Shown: positions 7,230 to 14,954, counted from the stretch's first letter. The stretch: DNA of 64,000 nucleotides from Segnochrobactrum spirostomi (GCF_009600605.1 NZ_VWNA01000001.1:3024501-3088500), one strand, 5' to 3'. Notes: generated from the letters alone by a model not told the origin. A program made the numbers and translations.

Positions 7230-7582
7230 GACCGCCCTCCCGACGCATGCACGCACGTCCGGCAGGCCCGGAAGAGCCGCACCTTGAGGGGGTTCGCGCT
7301 CGAATATTGCTCCCTTTGGTGTCCGGCGCATTCGGCGCCGCCGATCGGGCCGAGCACGGGGCAGTCGAGCGTCGAGCGCATCAGCGCGGAACGCACCGCC
7401 TGCTCGACGTTGGCGATCGAGCCGGCATAGGTGCCGGCGAGGATCTGCGAGACCACGCTGTCCCGATAGCCGATCTCGCGCGCGGCCTTCTTCTGGCTCG
7501 TCGCGTCGCAGCGCTCCGCGAGGACGCGAACCCAATCCGGCGCGGAGCCCCAGGCGCGGGCGACCTTCTCGACCGCGCTCAT
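7226..7582 (-). CDS. Small phage DNA-binding-like protein with C-terminal cysteines
   Basis: The 118-residue protein has an N-terminal region that reads as a helix-turn-helix (QKKAAREIGYRDSVVSQIL, residues about 30-48). Four cysteines follow in the second half (Cys74, Cys85, Cys107, Cys110), the last two as CRTC, which may hold a zinc ion. It overlaps its neighbours by 4 bp. It looks like a small regulator, with target unknown. Confidence 0.7.
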   Translation of the reverse strand: MSAVEKVARAWGSAPDWVRVLAERCDATSQKKAAREIGYRDSVVSQILAGTYAGSIANVEQAVRSALMRSTLDCPVLGPIGGAECAGHQREQYSSANPLKVRLFRACRTCVHASGGRS

Positions 7583-8184
7583 TGCTCGTCCTCTTCGCCC
7601 GGCGTCCAGACGAACTCCGCGATATTCGGGTCCCAGACGCTTTTGAGGTGCAGGATTTGCGGCGCGAGCGGTCCGCGATATTTGCTCTCGACGAGCCGAT
7701 ATTGCGTCGCGATCGGGCCGCTGCCTTTGCGAACGATCGCGAGGTAGCCGGCGCGCGCCAGGAACTTGACGTAATATTTCGCGTCGGCGAGCTCGATGCC
7801 CGTCGCGACATGCAGTTCCATCGGGTTGAACCGCTTGAGAATGCGCATCGCTTGCCACGCGCGGTCGCGGCCGGTCCGGGTCGCGAGCGGAGTGCCGTCG
7901 CGCCGCACCCGCGGCGTCACCTCGCCGGGATCGTTTGCGATCTCGAACGTGTGGACCGGCTCGTCGTCGAGCCGCCGCGCGATGCCGGCCGCGACGAGCG
8001 CGAACAGATAGATGCGCGCCGTCGCGCGGTCGCAACGCCCGGCCTCCGCCGCCTCGCCGATGGTAATGCGCCCGGCGCCACGGAACGTCTGCCAAATCGC
8101 GTCGCGCAGGGTGACGCCGGCCGGAAGGCCGAGCGGCGCCCGTCGTCCGGCGAGGCGCACCTTGGGCTCTCGGCGCCGGCTCAT
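7579..8184 (-). CDS. Winged-helix-like phage early protein
   Basis: The 201-residue protein appears to contain two related DNA-binding-like segments. The first (residues about 25-75) has TIGEAAEAGRCDRATARIYLFALVAAGIA and the second (about 110-155) has MELHVATGIELADAKYYVKFLARAGYLA. Both have the helix-turn-helix plus wing pattern seen in MarR-like folds. The C-terminus ends in acidic GEEDEQ. It lies directly behind muB and overlaps it by 4 bp, so a role in transposition or its regulation is plausible but not shown. Confidence 0.7.
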   Translation of the reverse strand: MSRRREPKVRLAGRRAPLGLPAGVTLRDAIWQTFRGAGRITIGEAAEAGRCDRATARIYLFALVAAGIARRLDDEPVHTFEIANDPGEVTPRVRRDGTPLATRTGRDRAWQAMRILKRFNPMELHVATGIELADAKYYVKFLARAGYLAIVRKGSGPIATQYRLVESKYRGPLAPQILHLKSVWDPNIAEFVWTPGEEDEQ

Positions 8185-8921
8185 TGCGGCACCTTCCGCG
8201 CCGGAGCATCGCCCGTGTAGAGATCGCGGTCGCCCCACCAGGCGCGGTCGGCACGGTCCACACGCGCGCGCACCGCGTCCTTCTCCACCCGGTCGAGATT
8301 GACCACGATGCGGCGCACGCGCCCCTGCGACTTGCGCACGATGTGGTCGAGCAGGTCGTCGTCGAAGGCGACCCGTCCGCAATAGATCGTGGCGAGTTGG
8401 CGGGCGTCCGCGAGCGATGCCGGCTGCGCCGGCGCCCAGGTGAGAACGCGATTGTGGATGCGCTCGAAGCGCCGGATTTTGCCCGGCAGCGCCTCCTCAC
8501 CGATGAGCAGGATGGGCGACCCCGACGACATATGCAGCGAGCGGACGATTTCGAGCGCGTTTCGATCGGCCAGGATGTCCGCCTCGTCGACGATCAGCAG
8601 GCGCTGCGTCCGCGCCAGTTCTTCCCCGACCAGGGCGGCGGCCTCGGCGAGCGTCCGCCCCGGCCGGAGACCGAGCTCGACGGCGACGGCCTCCAGGAAG
8701 CTCTTGCGCGTCATGAAGTCTTTGACTTCGACGTAGGCGGCATGATGAGAGACCGCGACAACGGTCGCCGCGATGGATTTCCCATAGCCTGACGGCCCGT
8801 ACATCACGCCGAGGCCCGGCAGATGCTCGGCCCTGTTCTGCAATTCCTCCGCCACCGCAAGCAAAGCAGTGACATTCGCGAGCGTTGCCGCTTTCGGCAT
8901 ACCCTTGGTTTCGATCGACAT
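8181..8921 (-). CDS. MuB-like transposition ATPase
   Basis: The 246-residue AAA+ ATPase carries a Walker A motif GPSGYGKS (residues 42-49) and a Walker B LLIVDEAD (108-115). A sensor-like segment (SSGSPILLIGEEALPGKI) and an arginine-rich C-terminal part follow. In Mu, the B protein binds target DNA in an ATP-dependent way, delivers it to MuA and provides target immunity. Length and domain order fit the short MuB/IstB-type proteins of alphaproteobacterial Mu-like phages; the canonical MuB has an extra N-terminal helix-turn-helix not evident here. It lies downstream of muA with a MuA-derived ORF between them. Confidence 0.9.
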   Translation of the reverse strand: MSIETKGMPKAATLANVTALLAVAEELQNRAEHLPGLGVMYGPSGYGKSIAATVVAVSHHAAYVEVKDFMTRKSFLEAVAVELGLRPGRTLAEAAALVGEELARTQRLLIVDEADILADRNALEIVRSLHMSSGSPILLIGEEALPGKIRRFERIHNRVLTWAPAQPASLADARQLATIYCGRVAFDDDLLDHIVRKSQGRVRRIVVNLDRVEKDAVRARVDRADRAWWGDRDLYTGDAPARKVPQ

Positions 8922-9035
8922 ATTGACCCCTGTCTCGGTCAGGTGGTGGTCAGCCTGCGGGTGCGCGGAACAGCACGCCGCGGGCGATGAGCGGCTCGGG
9001 CTTCAGGCCCGCGCGGCGGTCGGAATCGGATGCGG
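8911..9035. repeat. Direct repeat copy 1 (muA 3' end / muB 5' end)
   Basis: This segment is about 85-90% identical to 9298-9424. Both start with a TCGATCGACA tract at a gene start, contain an almost invariant 70-bp core from TGTCTCGGTCAGG to GCGGGCGATGAGC, and end in a GGAATCGG tract. It encodes, out of frame with ORF 9003-9308, a degraded copy of the MuA C-terminal residues. It points to a tandem duplication of the muA end. Confidence 0.85.
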
Positions 9036-9308
9036 TTCGTGTGCGGCGAGGCCACGCAACTCGGTTGCCACGGCGACGCAAATGACGCCGTTCCAGGCGT
9101 TATGGTCGGCCGGGTAGACGTAGGCGCACCCCATGTCCCATGGGACGAGCCGCACCAGCACCTTCTGCCCATCGACGGGACCAGGGCCTCGGTACCTCGG
9201 GCCGCCGAAGCGGATTCGGTACCGATGGCCGCCGATGCGGATGCTGCCGTTGCGGACTCGGCGATAGAGGTCGCCGAAGGCCATGCTGCTTTGCGGTTCG
9301 ATCGACAC
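9003..9308 (-). CDS. Free-standing MuA-type C-terminal beta-barrel domain
   Basis: The 101-residue ORF aligns by eye with the MuA beta-barrel region of the next gene. Its GGPRYRGPGPVDGQKVLVRL and WDMGCAYVY parallel FWGPGLVEGTRVRVRL and GDMGRAYVY in MuA, followed by similar VICVA/FICIA strands. It lacks the DDE core. It starts MSIEPQ, very like the MuB start MSIETK, because the two starts lie in the duplicated repeat. It could be a partial muA duplication kept as a small DNA- or MuB-binding protein, or a decaying remnant. Codon use looks intact and there is no internal stop. Confidence 0.7.
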   Translation of the reverse strand: MSIEPQSSMAFGDLYRRVRNGSIRIGGHRYRIRFGGPRYRGPGPVDGQKVLVRLVPWDMGCAYVYPADHNAWNGVICVAVATELRGLAAHEPHPIPTAARA

Positions 9309-9424
9309 GTCTTTACCCCTGTCTCGGTCAGGTAGTGGTCAGCCTGCGGGTGCGCGGAACAGCACGCCGCGGGCGATGAGCTGCTCGGCCTTGAGGGCCG
9401 CGCGGCATTCGGAATCGGTTGCGT
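9298..9424. repeat. Direct repeat copy 2 (true muA 3' end)
   Basis: Partner of 8911-9035. Here the core contains the genuine MuA stop codon at 9339-9341 and the last ~28 codons of muA, with the start of the short beta-barrel ORF at its left edge. Confidence 0.85.
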
Positions 9425-11576
9425 AGTTGGCGTGCCAGCGGCGGTCGCTCTCGCTGACCGCTCGGCCGGCGTCGATGTCGGCGCCGATCGCCTGCCAGCG
9501 CGCAAAGCGGTCGGCGGCCTCGCGCTGAGCGCGCTCGTGCGGGCTCTCGGTGCGGGGTTTGAGCTCGATGATCGCCGCCGGCGCCCGCGGCGCCTCCACC
9601 GGGCGCGCGACCTCGGCCGGCGCGCTGCCGGCCGCCTCGGCCGCGGCGGAGAGCGCCGGCGTCTCGTGCGGGACGCTCGCGCGCGGGAACGGAATAGCCG
9701 CCGGCATGCGCTCCCGCGCGACCTCCTCGGCGACCTCGTGCAACGGCCGGAGCCTGGCCTTGGCGCGCCGAAGCTCGGCTTTGGCCGTCTTCACCCGGTC
9801 GCGCTGGTCGGCCTTGGCGCGGGCGGCGATTTCCGCCCGGTCGAGGCCGAGCCGCTCCGGCGATTCCGCGATGCAGATGAACGCATCGTCCTCGGCCGTG
9901 TAGACATAGGCGCGGCCCATGTCGCCCGGGTCGAGGCGCACACGCACCCGCGTCCCCTCGACGAGGCCGGGTCCCCAGAAGACCGTGTTTTCGAGGCGCA
10001 ACCCCTTCTTGCCGACGACGCGGTAGCCGTCGCCCGACGCCATGTCCCAGAGGAGCAGATCGAGCGCGCGCGGGTCGTGAATCGTGCGCAGGGCACCAGC
10101 CCAGGAGCGTTCGCGCTCCCACGGGCTCTGTCCGTCGAGACCGTCGTGCGGTCGGTGCGCATAAGCCTCGTCGCACCACCGGTCGAGCCGGCGCTGCAGC
10201 TCGACCTGATCGAGGGAGACGCAGAACGCGGCGCGCTCGTCGTTGTCGCCGAGGCGCGCGGCGAACGCCCGTCGCGCCTCGATCGCCGCGCGGTCGGCCA
10301 CCGAATGGCCGATGAAGCCGGGCTGCAGCGGCATGAAATCATGCTGCAGCGTGCCGATGAGCCTCTCCACATGGCCTTTGTCGGTCGGGGTAAATGCGGG
10401 CGACAGCGGGTGCTCGATGTGGAGCGAGCGCAGCACGCCGCGCGTCGCCTTCGCTTTGAAGTCCGAGCCGTTGTCGGTTTTCACCTGGTTCGGCACGCCC
10501 CAGGCGAGGATGGCGCGCCGCAACAGAGCCACCACGGCGGCGGCGCGCGGCGTGCGGGTGACGAGCACCATCGCCCGGCGGGACCACAGGTCGGTGAGCA
10601 CATAGACCGAGTGTCGGCCGTCGACGAGGAGCGCGTCCGCGGGCGACGCATCGATCTGCCAGATGTCGTTGAGGCCGGCGCCGGTGTCCTGCTCGCCGAT
10701 GGCGAACTCGAATTTCGAGCGCCACGCGTCCGGATTGGTCACGGCGAGGATGGTGCTCTCATGCTGCTCCTTGAGCCGCGCGATGTGCCATTGGAATGTT
10801 CGGACCGGCGGCATGGCGACGAGCTGGCCGCTCGGCAGCAGCAGCTCGGCCCCGAAATTGCCGATGATCTGATCGCGCACGGCCCGCGCAGAAAGGTGCG
10901 GCTGCGCGGTGATGAGCGCGAGGATGGCGCGGGAGATAGCGCCCGGTCCCTCAATGTCACCGCGCGGGTCGAGGGCGATCGCGAGCGCGCCGGTGTCGCG
11001 CCGGCTCGGGTACCGGCCTTTGAGCGCCTGAAAGGCGCCGGCCCGCGCCGTCGTCACGATCCGCTCGAGCGTCCGGGCGCTGAGCTTCGGCACCTGTTCG
11101 AAGACGCTTCGATCGAGGCTTGAAATCGGCTCCGGCCCCGGGGCGGGCCGGCCGGCTTTCACCTCGAGCGCCGCATGCGCGTAGAGCGCCGAAAAGGCCG
11201 CATAGGCCCGGTGCAGCGAGTAGCCGCTTGCGGTCCGCAGCCGCTCGAACGCGTCGAAGATCGCGAGGCGCGCATCGCGGCGCGCGTTGGCGCGCGGGCC
11301 GCTGGCGAGCGGCCGCTCGTCGGCCGGCACCGGCGCGGGCTCGGCGGCGACGGCATCGGCGAAGGTCTCGCGAAGTCGCCGCAGCTCGGCGGCGTCGAGG
11401 GCGTCTTGGATCGTTCGCGGGAGCGCTGTGAAAGTGAAGGAGCGCGCCGGCCTGCCGCCAGTCGATGACGTCAGTTGGTATGGCCAAGCCTCCTTGTCGG
11501 CGCGGCGCGCGATGGTGTCGTTTGAGACGCCCAACGTCGTCGCAATCTGGGCGATAGTGACGGTGCGGGCCTTCAT
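9339..11576 (-). CDS. MuA-like DDE transposase
   Basis: The 745-residue transposase should pair and cut the phage ends and join them to target DNA. The N-terminus (residues 1-60) is a Mu-type winged helix (VTIAQIATTLGVSNDTIARR). The RNase H-like catalytic core contains Asp309 (IWQIDAS), Asp368 (VKTDNGSDF) and Glu404 (GHVERLIG), the DDE triad. A beta-barrel domain follows (residues about 510-590), then a charged, Ala/Pro-rich C-terminal tail expected to contact MuB. The start at 11576 gives a 4-bp overlap with the upstream gene; the 106 residues further upstream in frame are out-of-frame shadow. Its 3' end is duplicated at 8911-9035. Confidence 0.95.
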   Translation of the reverse strand: MKARTVTIAQIATTLGVSNDTIARRADKEAWPYQLTSSTGGRPARSFTFTALPRTIQDALDAAELRRLRETFADAVAAEPAPVPADERPLASGPRANARRDARLAIFDAFERLRTASGYSLHRAYAAFSALYAHAALEVKAGRPAPGPEPISSLDRSVFEQVPKLSARTLERIVTTARAGAFQALKGRYPSRRDTGALAIALDPRGDIEGPGAISRAILALITAQPHLSARAVRDQIIGNFGAELLLPSGQLVAMPPVRTFQWHIARLKEQHESTILAVTNPDAWRSKFEFAIGEQDTGAGLNDIWQIDASPADALLVDGRHSVYVLTDLWSRRAMVLVTRTPRAAAVVALLRRAILAWGVPNQVKTDNGSDFKAKATRGVLRSLHIEHPLSPAFTPTDKGHVERLIGTLQHDFMPLQPGFIGHSVADRAAIEARRAFAARLGDNDERAAFCVSLDQVELQRRLDRWCDEAYAHRPHDGLDGQSPWERERSWAGALRTIHDPRALDLLLWDMASGDGYRVVGKKGLRLENTVFWGPGLVEGTRVRVRLDPGDMGRAYVYTAEDDAFICIAESPERLGLDRAEIAARAKADQRDRVKTAKAELRRAKARLRPLHEVAEEVARERMPAAIPFPRASVPHETPALSAAAEAAGSAPAEVARPVEAPRAPAAIIELKPRTESPHERAQREAADRFARWQAIGADIDAGRAVSESDRRWHANYATDSECRAALKAEQLIARGVLFRAPAG

Positions 11577-12040
11577 CCGCGCGGCCCTTTCCACCGGCGG
11601 CGCGCGATCTTGAGGCGCTGCTCCAGGTCTTCCATGCGTTCGGCGACCATCTCCGCTTCGATTGCGCCGAGGTAACGCTCCTCGATCACGGCCTTGCCGA
11701 ACGGCTCGGCCGCGAGCTGCAGCAGCCGCGTGTCTCCCGTCACCTCGATCAGCGCGAGGGCACGCAGGAATGAGATTGTGTGCTCGCTCTTGGCTTGGCT
11801 CGCATAGTTGTCGAGCATCGCCCGCGAGACCTCTTCGCCCTCGCCGAGCCAGGTGCTCATGCGGCTCGCAATCTCGTCGCGGGAAAGCGCGCAATCTTCC
11901 AGCGTCGCCGCCACCGTGCGGGCGATCCGATCGCGCCAGGTCGCCGCGCGCACGCGGGTCGGCTCGAACCGCTCCACCACCTCCGGCGGCTCCCAGGCGA
12001 GCAGGTCGCCCTGGCGATCGTCATGCGCCCGGCGCGCCAT
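11573..12040 (-). CDS. Conserved Mu-like prophage early protein
   Basis: The 155-residue protein lies directly upstream of muA with a 4-bp overlap. Features are an N-terminal motif RRAHDDRQGDLLAWEPP, a helical centre with SRDEIASRMSTWLGEGEEVS, a block resembling the histone-like phrase MLDNYASQAKSEHTI, and a C-terminal charged coil (EAEMVAERMEDLEQRLKIA). I recognise this arrangement as recurring in Mu-like prophages of alphaproteobacteria, always beside the transposase, but no function is known. A role in transposition control is inferred from position. Confidence 0.75.
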   Translation of the reverse strand: MARRAHDDRQGDLLAWEPPEVVERFEPTRVRAATWRDRIARTVAATLEDCALSRDEIASRMSTWLGEGEEVSRAMLDNYASQAKSEHTISFLRALALIEVTGDTRLLQLAAEPFGKAVIEERYLGAIEAEMVAERMEDLEQRLKIARRRWKGPRG

Positions 12041-12630
12041 CAGAACGGCTCCGCCTGGTTCGTCCGCCGGGCGTCACCGGCGTGCTTCGCGCAATAGGGC
12101 CGGTCCATCGGTGCCGCCGCGGAACACACGAATTGCTGGGCCGCCGTGGGCTTCACCGCGTGCGACCACATCGGCCAGCGGCAATAGCCGTCGCAGACCT
12201 CGAGCAGCGTGAGCTGCCGCGTCTGGACGATCCGCGCCGCGGCGAGCCGAGTGGCGGGAATCTCGGTCGGTGCCGGGGCGGCGACCGGCGCAGACGCGGG
12301 CTCCGCCCCAGGTACCTCGGCCTGACCTTTTGCGGCCGGGTCGAGATCGTCGCGGTCGGTGAACTCGTCCAGGACGACGAAGCCCGGCCGCTCTCCGAAC
12401 GGCTCGGGGCGAACTGCCGGCAGCCGGATGCGCAGAAGCATGGCGCCTCCGCCGCCGACCAGCATCGGGCCGGGCTCACGGACCTCCGAGTGGAAGTGGA
12501 TGAAGCCGGCAAGCGCGCCCCGCGTCGTACCGAGCCGCAGCGCCATCTGCCGATAGCTCTCGCCCGCCGCGAGGGCGCCGCGCACGGCCTCGACCTTTCG
12601 CTCCGGACTGAGGCTGGACCAGAGGCTCAT
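12040..12630 (-). CDS. GcrA-like cell-cycle regulator encoded by the prophage
   Basis: The 196-residue protein has both ends of the GcrA family. The N-terminal helix-turn-helix reads SLWSSLSPERKVEAVRGALAAGESYRQMALRLG, and the C-terminal cysteine/histidine region reads LLEVCDGYCRWPMWS...FVCSAAAPMDRPYCAKHAG. The middle is a long Ala/Pro-rich linker. Host GcrA binds sigma-70 RNA polymerase and activates promoters carrying CcrM-methylated GANTC. A phage copy may control phage early genes or couple them to the host cell cycle; that is inference. Start 12630 is chosen from the motif and overlap; an extra 18 residues upstream are possible. Confidence 0.85.
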   Translation of the reverse strand: MSLWSSLSPERKVEAVRGALAAGESYRQMALRLGTTRGALAGFIHFHSEVREPGPMLVGGGGAMLLRIRLPAVRPEPFGERPGFVVLDEFTDRDDLDPAAKGQAEVPGAEPASAPVAAPAPTEIPATRLAAARIVQTRQLTLLEVCDGYCRWPMWSHAVKPTAAQQFVCSAAAPMDRPYCAKHAGDARRTNQAEPF

Positions 12631-13058
12631 GACGCACCTCGCATCGCGAGCACTGCCTCGCCGAAACCGCTGCACCACGCCCACAGGGCGAGCAGGACGA
12701 GCGCCAGGGCGACGCAGGTGGCGAGCTCGGCGGCGAGCTGGCCGACGTCATCGGAAAGATTGAGGCGCCACCCGGCCGGGGTGGGGAAGCGCGGCCGGGT
12801 GGCACCCTCCGGCGCTGCAACCGGGGGCTTGGTTGCAGTCGCCGTCTCCTCTACCGTCGATCGTTGCTGAGACGAATGAGCGGTGGAGGATGAGGCGTGA
12901 AAGGCATGAAGGAAGAGACTGCGCTTGAGCTGCTGAAGCTCTCGGTCGGCCTTACAGAGAGCAGCAATGACAAGTCCCGCAGCGGTCTTCCGCGGAACGG
13001 AGGCAGCAGAGTGGACATGATCAGAGGTTGGATGGACTTCCTCAGAGACGAACTTCAT
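12627..13058 (-). CDS. Hypothetical phage membrane protein
   Basis: The 143-residue ORF starts at 13058 behind GAGGTGA (minus strand). It has a charged N-terminal half and a Ser/Thr/Pro-rich linker, then one clear transmembrane segment near residues 112-132 (CVALALVLLALWAW), and ends with a short tail. It overlaps the gcrA-like gene by 4 bp. Unknown function; a bitopic inner-membrane protein is expected. Confidence 0.6.
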   Translation of the reverse strand: MKFVSEEVHPTSDHVHSAASVPRKTAAGLVIAALCKADRELQQLKRSLFLHAFHASSSTAHSSQQRSTVEETATATKPPVAAPEGATRPRFPTPAGWRLNLSDDVGQLAAELATCVALALVLLALWAWCSGFGEAVLAMRGAS

Positions 13059-13067
13059 CGCGTCACC

Positions 13068-13454
13068 TCAGCGGGTGAAGAAGGTGGCGGCTGACGCCGG
13101 GCCCCAGGTGAGCGCGAGCGCGTCGGCCACGATCCCGGAGACCTTCTCGTCCAACAGCGGTCCAAACTCGCGCTCGATCACGTCGATGAGCAGACCAACG
13201 GCCTCGGCCTTACTGGCTGCGATCGTTTGGGGCTGCTCGGACGTGAGGCCGAGAACTCGTCCTCGAAGAGCGTCTTTCGTGCGCTCTTCTTCGGCTCGCA
13301 CGGCCTGGCTCGCCTCGAGCGCGGCGATGCGCGCTGTGAGGGTGAGATTTTTCGCCTCGAGCTGCGCGACCTTCTCCTCGAGCGCGGCGAAGCGGTCTTC
13401 GCGCCGGTACTCGGCCGGAGTGCAAAAAATCGCGCGCAGATGCTGACGGATCAT
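13068..13454 (-). CDS. Hypothetical phage coiled-coil protein
   Basis: The 128-residue protein has a strong coiled coil (residues about 18-60, FAALEEKVAQLEAKNLTLTA and onward), followed by helices ending in TWGPASAATFFTR. It overlaps the tiny membrane ORF 13451-13579 by 4 bp. No family is recognised. Confidence 0.6.
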   Translation of the reverse strand: MIRQHLRAIFCTPAEYRREDRFAALEEKVAQLEAKNLTLTARIAALEASQAVRAEEERTKDALRGRVLGLTSEQPQTIAASKAEAVGLLIDVIEREFGPLLDEKVSGIVADALALTWGPASAATFFTR

Positions 13455-13579
13455 CGGGACGTCCTCTCGATGTGGAGAGCCTCAATCACGGCGACGCCGG
13501 TCGCGGCGACGAGCCCGAGCAAAAGCGCGCTGGCGATCACGGCTGCGAGGAGGCTGTGGGGCGGGCGACGGGTGGCCAT
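13451..13579 (-). CDS. Very small single-span membrane protein
   Basis: A 42-residue ORF from ATG 13577-13579 to a TGA that overlaps the next ATG (ATGA). It reads MATRRPPHSLLAAVIASALL, continues hydrophobic to about residue 31 and ends IEALHIERTSR. A basic N-terminus followed by one transmembrane helix suggests a small membrane peptide. Support is the tight overlap and the clean membrane profile only. Confidence 0.45.
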   Translation of the reverse strand: MATRRPPHSLLAAVIASALLLGLVAATGVAVIEALHIERTSR

Positions 13580-13683
13580 GTCAGGCGGCTCCCCGAAGCG
13601 ACGCGGGAGCCGGCGCCCCGGGGTGGGGTCGCAGGACGCCGGCTCCGCGCTCCCCTACCATCGGAAGTTGCGACACTGATTCG

Positions 13684-14073
13684 ATGGAGGGGAATGTGAC
13701 GGACGATGAGAATGCGCGAGCCATCAAGTCGCTGGAAACGCGGATCGAAGAGCTCGACTGGATCTTGAGTGAGACGATGTCGGAAGTGACCGGCGGCTTT
13801 TGGCCAGCCTTCGCTGTCGCGATGGTGCTCGTCGACGCGGGTGTGGCGAAGCGGGAGAGAATGCTCGAGATCATTGAGGCCGTCCACGATCTGGCGACGG
13901 CCCAGGCCGGTATCGGCGTGGCCGAGCATGAGCTTCAATCTCTGGAGAACTTCCGGTTCTACGTGGATCGAACAAATCCAGGAGCGGGCTCTGTCCTGAC
14001 TCGTCTGAGAGAGTTTCAGGCGGAGCGTTTCCTAGAGATCGTTCGGCGGCCAAAGCCTCCGCGGCGGCCATAA
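13684..14073 (+). CDS. Plus-strand hypothetical protein (possible phage cargo gene)
   Basis: A 129-residue ORF opposes the early operon. The start may be ATG 13684, or GTG 13696, which sits 5 bases behind GGAGGGG. The protein is helical, with an amphipathic start (IKSLETRIEELDWILSETM) and a centre FWPAFAVAMVLVDAGVAKRERMLEIIEAV. Third-position GC is lower than in neighbouring genes. It occupies the only break in the minus-strand gene chain between 13580 and 14140. Its size, orientation and composition match ORF 421-681, so both may be morons with their own promoters. Unknown function. Confidence 0.55.
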   Translation: MEGNVTDDENARAIKSLETRIEELDWILSETMSEVTGGFWPAFAVAMVLVDAGVAKRERMLEIIEAVHDLATAQAGIGVAEHELQSLENFRFYVDRTNPGAGSVLTRLREFQAERFLEIVRRPKPPRRP

Positions 14074-14143
14074 GAGCCATGAGGCGGACGAGCCTCAGCC
14101 GCTTGCTCTTGCGAAGGGCATCACAGCGCGGGAACCACGTCAT
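13871..14143 (-). CDS. Doubtful small phage ORF, overlapped by cargo gene
   Basis: ATG 14141-14143 overlaps the upstream stop in an ATGA, as in real genes of this operon. The first 45 residues (MTWFPRCDALRKSKRLRLV, then LMALMAAAEALAAERS) look like a basic helical peptide. The remainder is Pro/Arg-rich and lies entirely under the plus-strand ORF 13684-14073. It is either the stump of a gene interrupted by the cargo insertion or a chance frame. Confidence 0.3.
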   Translation of the reverse strand: MTWFPRCDALRKSKRLRLVRLMALMAAAEALAAERSLGNAPPETLSDESGQSPLLDLFDPRRTGSSPEIEAHARPRRYRPGPSPDRGRPQ

Positions 14144-14475
14144 GCGGCCCTCCCGAGACCGCCACGGCGCGCCTCCTGGAAGCCATTGCAAAGCATCATG
14201 GAGAGGGCGAGCAGCGGCCATAGGTAGGCGAACTCGTCGTCTTCGACGCTCTCGCCCTCTGCTTTCTGTTTCGCGATGGCGTCCGCGAGCGCCACGACGG
14301 CCGCGCGCAAGAACGTGGTGTCGATCGTCTCGATGTGTTCGAAAACGAACGTCGCCAGGACGTCGGGTGAGGCCACGGTGTTGTTGGGCGCCTCGAGCCG
14401 GCGGATCAGTTCGCCGATGAGCGCCTCGTGCCTCGTGGCGGTCGCCGGCAGGGGGGTGTCGCGATGCAGGGACAT
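14140..14475 (-). CDS. Hypothetical phage early protein
   Basis: The 111-residue protein begins just one base after the stop of the Ner-like gene (TGA-C-ATG). It is helical, with an acidic centre VEDDEFAYLWPLLALSMMLCNGF and a block HIETIDTTFLRAAVVALADAI. There is no recognised family. Position directly behind Ner suggests an immediate-early gene. Confidence 0.6.
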   Translation of the reverse strand: MSLHRDTPLPATATRHEALIGELIRRLEAPNNTVASPDVLATFVFEHIETIDTTFLRAAVVALADAIAKQKAEGESVEDDEFAYLWPLLALSMMLCNGFQEARRGGLGRAA

Positions 14476-14476
14476 G

Positions 14477-14815
14477 TCAGGCGGCCTCGCCGGATTCGAC
14501 ATGGACGCCACCGTCGGGGGTGCTAGGGTCGGCGGCGCGGGAAGTTGCACGTTCAACCGGTATCCGCGCGCCGCTCTCGGCGTAGTGCTCCCACCAGAGC
14601 ACCGCCGGGGGCAGGCCGCAGACCGCCGCGAGCAGGTCCTCGATCCGCTTCGAGGGCTTGCCCGCGGCCGTGGCCTGAACGGCTTGGTGGGAGACGCCGT
14701 GCAGTTGCCCGAACGACCGATAGGTGTGGCCCTGGATGCGTAGCTGCATCCGGATCCACTCCCGTCGCGCAACGGGGTTCTTGAGGATGTCTGCAATTGG
14801 TCGTGCGGTTGCCAT
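14477..14815 (-). CDS. ner: Ner-like early transcriptional regulator
   Basis: The 112-residue product starts MATARPIADILKNPVARREWI and contains a helix-turn-helix QGHTYRSFGQLHGVSHQAVQATA (residues about 27-50), as in Mu Ner and the related winged-helix nucleoid proteins. Ner represses the early and repressor promoters to switch the phage to lytic growth. It is the first gene of the leftward early operon and faces the repressor across a palindrome-rich gap. The C-terminal 40 residues (after LWWEHYA) are longer than in Mu Ner. The start at 14815 is chosen by homology; an upstream in-frame ATG at 14857 would lie inside the operator. Confidence 0.85.
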   Translation of the reverse strand: MATARPIADILKNPVARREWIRMQLRIQGHTYRSFGQLHGVSHQAVQATAAGKPSKRIEDLLAAVCGLPPAVLWWEHYAESGARIPVERATSRAADPSTPDGGVHVESGEAA

Positions 14816-14828
14816 GGCGGAGAAGATG

Positions 14829-14849
14829 ATGCGACCAAACGGTCGTGTC
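14829..14849. promoter_or_regulatory. Operator O1, palindrome CGACC-AAAC-GGTCG
   Basis: An inverted repeat with core CGACC/GGTCG around AAAC at 14832-14845, close to the ner start. It is the same core as O3 read on the other strand. Likely bound by the repressor or Ner. Confidence 0.65.
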
Positions 14850-14888
14850 AACGCCATTCGGGTGTGCGGAAAAGCTACCGTTTGGGTT

Positions 14889-14910
14889 CATACGACCGTT
14901 TGGTCGTATG
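14889..14910. promoter_or_regulatory. Operator O3, perfect palindrome CATACGACC-GTTT-GGTCGTATG
   Basis: Perfect 9-bp arms separated by 4 bp. It ends in an ATG (14908) in frame with the repressor, which is therefore probably not the true start. The strongest candidate binding site for the XRE-type repressor. Confidence 0.75.
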
Positions 14911-14954
14911 TCATTGAAAGGACAATGGTTTCCGACTTTCCCGCAAGTTGCTGC

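Noticed and set aside
12897..13094. Plus-strand 65-aa ORF opposite the phage membrane gene
   Set aside because: Overlaps the better supported minus-strand gene 12627-13058, and nothing else supports it.
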